From Aromatoleum sp. (GTDB taxonomy: Bacteria > Pseudomonadota > Gammaproteobacteria > Burkholderiales > Casimicrobiaceae): a stretch of DNA of 8,999 nucleotides. The DNA lies in assembly GCA_010365205.1 (NCBI GenBank), contig JAAFGU010000086.1:1-8999 (forward strand). Direction: 5' to 3'. The notes beneath the pieces are model-generated. The model ran no database searches and had not been told where the DNA came from. It saw only the letters and a list, made by a program, of their open reading frames with translations. Numbering within the stretch: the first letter of the stretch is position 1; every line of letters starts with the position of its first letter. A program made the position numbers and the translations under genes. Below, piece by piece: positions 6,057-8,999 of the stretch.

Positions 6057-6300
6057 CGACCGCCGCCCGTCGTTCTCGAGAGTCGATCCCTGTCTTCCCG
6101 CATTTTGAACCCCGCAACCGCCGGGGCACGCCGCACTTTGCTACGCTTTGCCGCTGCTGCCGTCGGTCAGAGAAGGGCAGGCGCGCACTGGGGCTGTGAT
6201 GGGCAACAAGGTGCCGCGTACGCGTATCGCGGTTCGCGCCGGATACTTCGGCGCGTTCCGCCGTTGGCTGCGGCGCTCCGGCCTTCATCCGAGCTTGGCG

Positions 6301-6446
6301 TGAAGCCGAAGCGAAACTACCCGGATGCGTACCGGAAACGGGCGAAGGCACTCGACCGCCTCGGACGCACGGGCGGCGCGGCCGCGCAGTGCCGAGAGGC
6401 GGACGCCGCGCGGTTACGCGATGCGGCGCCGCGCCTATCGAAATAG
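6301..6446 (+). pseudogene. Possible TPR-repeat relic
   Basis: One plus-strand frame reads NYPDAYRKRAKALDRLGR and continues with an Ala-rich second helix to a TAG at 6444-6446. The pattern P-x-A-Y-x-x-R-A-x-A-L-x-x-L-G-R, then A-A and a later A-x-x-L, is that of one tetratricopeptide repeat, often C-terminal in TPR or sulfotransferase-like proteins. The same frame upstream (from a TTG at 6105) is arginine-rich and not protein-like, and no Shine-Dalgarno or ATG is found. It may be the tail of a lost gene, or chance in GC-rich DNA. Confidence 0.25.
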
Positions 6447-6564
6447 GACGACGGCTGCCCCGATGACCGCCGCATCGACAACGTCGAGCGGTGCAGGCGC
6501 GTATCGCTCCTGCCCAAATCGGCACCTCCGCTGCGGTACCGCCCAGTGCCGGGCGCGTTCGCGG

Positions 6565-6570
6565 TACAAT
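6565..6570 (+). promoter_or_regulatory. -10 element of the proS promoter
   Basis: TACAAT, five of six to TATAAT, lies 26 bases before the proS ATG and is followed by a run of six T. The predicted leader is only about 20 bases. No good -35 hexamer is visible 16-18 bases upstream (around 6541-6548), and no clear Shine-Dalgarno precedes the ATG. Confidence 0.5.
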
Positions 6571-6596
6571 GCTTTTTTCCTAACAAAAACAGCACC

Positions 6597-8327
6597 ATGC
6601 GCATTTCTAAGTTCTATGTCTCGACGCTGAAGGAAGCACCCGCCGAAGCGGACGTCGCCAGCCAGAAGCTGATGCTTCGGGCCGGGCTAATTAAAAAGCT
6701 GTCGTCGGGCATCTACAGCTGGATGCCGCTCGGACTCATCACGCTGCGCAAGGTCGAGCAGATCGTGCGCGAGGAGATGAATCGCGCCGGCGCCCTGGAA
6801 TGCTATTTGCCGCACGTGATTCCGGCCGAACTGTGGCAGGAGACCGGACGCTGGGACAAATTCGGCCCGCAGCTGCTCAAGATCCGCGACCGGCAGGAGC
6901 GCGACTTCCTGTTCGGACCGACGCACGAAGAGCCGATGACCGACATCGTGCGCAAGGACATTCGCAGCTACCGTCAGCTGCCGGTGAATCTGTATCAGAT
7001 CCAGGTGAAATTCCGCGACGAAATCCGCCCGCGCTTCGGCGTGATGCGCGGCCGCGAGTTCCTGATGAAGGACGCCTATTCGTTCGACACCGATCGCGAC
7101 GCGCTGATGACGAGCTATCGCGGAATGTACGACGCGTACGAGCGCATCTTTACCCGGCTGGGCCTCAGGTTTCGCGCGGTCGAAGCCGACACCGGCGCGA
7201 TCGGCGGCTTTGCGTCGCACGAATTTCAGGTGCTGGCCGATTCCGGCGAGGACGCGATCGCCTGGTGCCCGCTGTCGCAGTACGCCGCTAACGTCGAATT
7301 CGCGGAAGCCGTCGCGCCGGCCTCGCCGCGCCCGGCCGCCGCCGTGCCGATGCAAAAGCGGCCGACGCCCGGCAAGTCGACCTGCGAGGAGGTCGCCGCA
7401 CTGCTCGGCCTGCCGCTCGCGCGCACGGTGAAGTGCATCATGCTGGCGGCCGATGCCGAGGGACCATCGGTGCGCGTCTTCATGCTGCTGATCCGGGGCG
7501 ATCACATGCTGAACGAAGTGAAGGCCAGCAAGCTGCCCGGCCTCGAGAATTTCCGCTGGGCGTCCGACGCCGAGATCGTCGCGCTGACCGGCTGCAAGCC
7601 CGGCTACCTGGGACCGGTCGGCATTCCGAAGGACCTCATGCTGATTGTCGACCGCGCGGTCGCCGTGATGAGTGATTTCGTCTGCGGCGCCAACGAGCCC
7701 GATTTCCATCTGTCGGGCGTCAATTTCGTCCGCGACTGCCGCGAGCCCGACCGGGTCGCCGATCTGCGCAACGTCGTCGCCGGCGACCCATCGCCCGACG
7801 GCAAGGGTACGCTCGAGATTCTGCGCGGCATCGAGGTCGGCCACGTATTCGCGCTGGGCGACGTCTATTCGAAGGCGATGGGTGCAACTTATCTGGACGC
7901 CGGCGGTCAGTCGCAGGTGATCCAAATGGGCTGCTATGGAATCGGCGTCACGCGGGTCGTGGCAGCCGCGATCGAGCAGAACCACGACGAACGAGGGATC
8001 GTCTGGCCAGCGGCGATGGCGCCCTTCGCCGTGGCGATCGCTCCCATCGGCTACGATCGCAACGAGGCGGTCGGGGCACTGGCCGACCGTCTGCACGACG
8101 AGCTGACTGCCGCCGGGATCGAGGCACTCCTCGACGACCGGGGCGAGCGTCCTGGCGTGATGTTTGCTGACCTGGAGCTCATCGGCATCCCGCATCGGAT
8201 TACGATCGGCGATCGGGGGCTGAAGGAAGGCAAGGTCGAGTACCAGGCACGGCGGGATGCGGCAGCGACACCGGTTCTCGTAGCGGAAATTGCGGCGTTC
8301 ATCAAGGGAAAGCTCGGCATCGAATGA
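6597..8327 (+). CDS. proS: Prolyl-tRNA synthetase, bacterial type with editing domain
   Basis: 576 residues, full length for the bacterial class II enzyme that charges tRNA-Pro in the cytoplasm. Motif 1 lies in about 30-70, starting AGLIKKLSSGIYSWMPLG. GPTHEEPMTD (107-116) is the proline/ATP loop. Motif 2 with its loop is FRDEIRPRFGVMRGREFLMK (139-158), followed by DAYSFD. The inserted cis-editing (INS) domain spans about 225-405 and keeps Lys279 in RTVKC, at the position of the editing lysine of E. coli. GHVFALGDVYSKAMGATYLD (415-434) precedes motif 3, GCYGIGVTRVVAAAIEQ (445-461), and the anticodon-binding domain fills the rest. The ATG at 6597 is chosen because the protein then begins MRISKFYVSTLKEAPAEA, as in relatives; the frame is open further up to 6546, but that would start upstream of the -10. 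Its stop overlaps the next start as ATGA, so the two genes are probably cotranscribed and coupled. Confidence 0.97.
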   Translation: MRISKFYVSTLKEAPAEADVASQKLMLRAGLIKKLSSGIYSWMPLGLITLRKVEQIVREEMNRAGALECYLPHVIPAELWQETGRWDKFGPQLLKIRDRQERDFLFGPTHEEPMTDIVRKDIRSYRQLPVNLYQIQVKFRDEIRPRFGVMRGREFLMKDAYSFDTDRDALMTSYRGMYDAYERIFTRLGLRFRAVEADTGAIGGFASHEFQVLADSGEDAIAWCPLSQYAANVEFAEAVAPASPRPAAAVPMQKRPTPGKSTCEEVAALLGLPLARTVKCIMLAADAEGPSVRVFMLLIRGDHMLNEVKASKLPGLENFRWASDAEIVALTGCKPGYLGPVGIPKDLMLIVDRAVAVMSDFVCGANEPDFHLSGVNFVRDCREPDRVADLRNVVAGDPSPDGKGTLEILRGIEVGHVFALGDVYSKAMGATYLDAGGQSQVIQMGCYGIGVTRVVAAAIEQNHDERGIVWPAAMAPFAVAIAPIGYDRNEAVGALADRLHDELTAAGIEALLDDRGERPGVMFADLELIGIPHRITIGDRGLKEGKVEYQARRDAAATPVLVAEIAAFIKGKLGIE

Positions 8328-8983
8328 CATCAAGCGGCACTCGTGCAGCCCTGATCGGCATGGCCCTCGCGGCCGGGGTGCTCCTCGCGCCGCTGCCGGC
8401 GTTCGCCGGAGCGCAGGTCGAGGAACAGCTCGCGCCGTCCGTGGCCGCCGGGCTGCAGCGCGCGATTTCGGACAATCCGGTGCCCACCGGTTACGTCAGT
8501 CACGCCGACCTGCAGCCCTGGTTGAACGAGATGTCGCGACGGCTCGCGTCGCGCATGCCCGACGAACGCGAGCGACGCGAGTTGCTGGCGACGGTTCACT
8601 ACGAGGCGCTGCGCGCGGGGCTCGACCCCCAGCTGGTGCTCGGCGTGATGCACCACGAGAGCGGCTTCAAGAAGTACGCGTACTCGTCGGCCGGCGCGCG
8701 GGGCTTCATGCAGGTGATGCCGTTCTGGGTGAAGCAGATCGGCGCGCCGGACCAGAACCTGTTCAACCTGCGCACCAACCTGCGCTATGGCTGCGTCATC
8801 CTGCGTCACTACCTCGACATCGAAAACGGCGATATCTACCGCGCACTGGGCCGCTACAACGGCAGCCTCGGGCGCGCCGAGTATCCGAATGCCGTGGTGA
8901 CCGCGATGATCCGGACGTGGCAATACGCGCCCGGAGCGCCGACGCGGCTCGGTGCCGTGCTGGCGCCCGTCTCGGCGCGGTGA
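8324..8983 (+). CDS. Secreted lytic transglycosylase (SLT family)
   Basis: 219 residues. A Sec signal peptide covers 1-28, with a hydrophobic core from Ala8 and a probable cut after AFA28; there is no lipobox, so a soluble periplasmic protein is expected. The mature part is a small goose-lysozyme-like SLT domain that cleaves the MurNAc-GlcNAc bond of peptidoglycan to 1,6-anhydro ends. The catalytic acid is Glu112 in HHESGFKKYAYSSAGARG; GFMQVMP (127-133) is the conserved loop, and ALGRYNGS (174-181) is the downstream substrate-groove motif. Its ATG lies inside the proS stop (ATGA, 8324-8327), which fixes the start and suggests coupling. The coupling to proS is, from memory, frequent in betaproteobacteria and is probably only positional. 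Which named transglycosylase it matches cannot be decided. Confidence 0.93.
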   Translation: MTSSGTRAALIGMALAAGVLLAPLPAFAGAQVEEQLAPSVAAGLQRAISDNPVPTGYVSHADLQPWLNEMSRRLASRMPDERERRELLATVHYEALRAGLDPQLVLGVMHHESGFKKYAYSSAGARGFMQVMPFWVKQIGAPDQNLFNLRTNLRYGCVILRHYLDIENGDIYRALGRYNGSLGRAEYPNAVVTAMIRTWQYAPGAPTRLGAVLAPVSAR

Positions 8984-8999
8984 ACGTCGGGCCGACGCC

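Larger units (their letters stand above)
6057..6596. other. Gene-poor interval between the stress-gene terminator and proS
   Basis: About 540 bases with no convincing complete gene. It holds a short TPR-like coding relic (about 6301-6446) and the proS promoter region at its right end. No tRNA, repeat or mobile-element end was seen. Confidence 0.5.

Noticed and set aside
6198..6302. 34-codon plus-strand frame starting MGNKVPRTR
   Set aside because: Short, without a Shine-Dalgarno, basic throughout, and it overlaps the TPR-like frame without adding support.
6687..8333. 548-codon minus-strand frame opposite proS
   Set aside because: Antisense shadow; ProRS motifs are all on the plus strand.

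Overview
The window is high-GC chromosomal DNA of a proteobacterium, most likely a betaproteobacterium of the Rhodocyclales/Burkholderiales type. This rests on general character: GC-rich codon use, a full-length 576-residue bacterial ProRS coupled to a small lytic transglycosylase, a four-cysteine FNR, and an acyl-CoA mutase small subunit of the kind known from Aquincola and Methylibium. No rRNA, tRNA, IS element, CRISPR array or phage gene was seen.

Layout. (1) 1-1708, minus strand: a two-gene unit made of a stand-alone B12-binding acyl-CoA mutase small subunit (HcmB-like) followed 15 bases later by a PaaK-type acyl-CoA ligase that runs off the left edge. A strong Shine-Dalgarno precedes the first gene, and a perfect GTATAC-G-GTATAC palindrome sits in its promoter. 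(2) 1939-2727, plus strand: an exported or membrane-anchored DUF2807/GIN-domain protein with a beta-helix-like ladder of SGAG motifs. (3) 2778-4039, minus strand, convergent with the previous gene: an unrecognised 391-residue protein, with a tiny 28-codon frame overlapping its stop as TGATG. (4) 4040-4572: a gene-poor interval leading to fnr. (5) 4573-5989, plus strand: fnr (all four cluster cysteines and the E-x-x-S-R recognition helix), then a single-domain universal stress protein. Both carry FNR-box-like sites upstream; the site before the stress gene is 9/10 to consensus and sits near -41 of a plausible promoter. A double-hairpin terminator closes this block. (6) 5990-6596: a 607-base gap with the terminator, a short TPR-like relic and the proS promoter. 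(7) 6597-8983, plus strand: proS and a translationally coupled secreted lytic transglycosylase.

How the parts fit. The ligase and mutase small subunit would activate a carboxylic acid to its CoA thioester and rearrange its carbon skeleton; the large mutase subunit is not visible and would be expected beyond the left edge. FNR and the stress protein look like a small anaerobic-response pair in which FNR may both activate its neighbour and limit its own synthesis. proS and the transglycosylase are housekeeping. The least ordinary parts are the HcmB-like mutase/ligase unit with its palindromic operator, the fnr-usp regulatory arrangement, and the unrecognised 391-residue protein.
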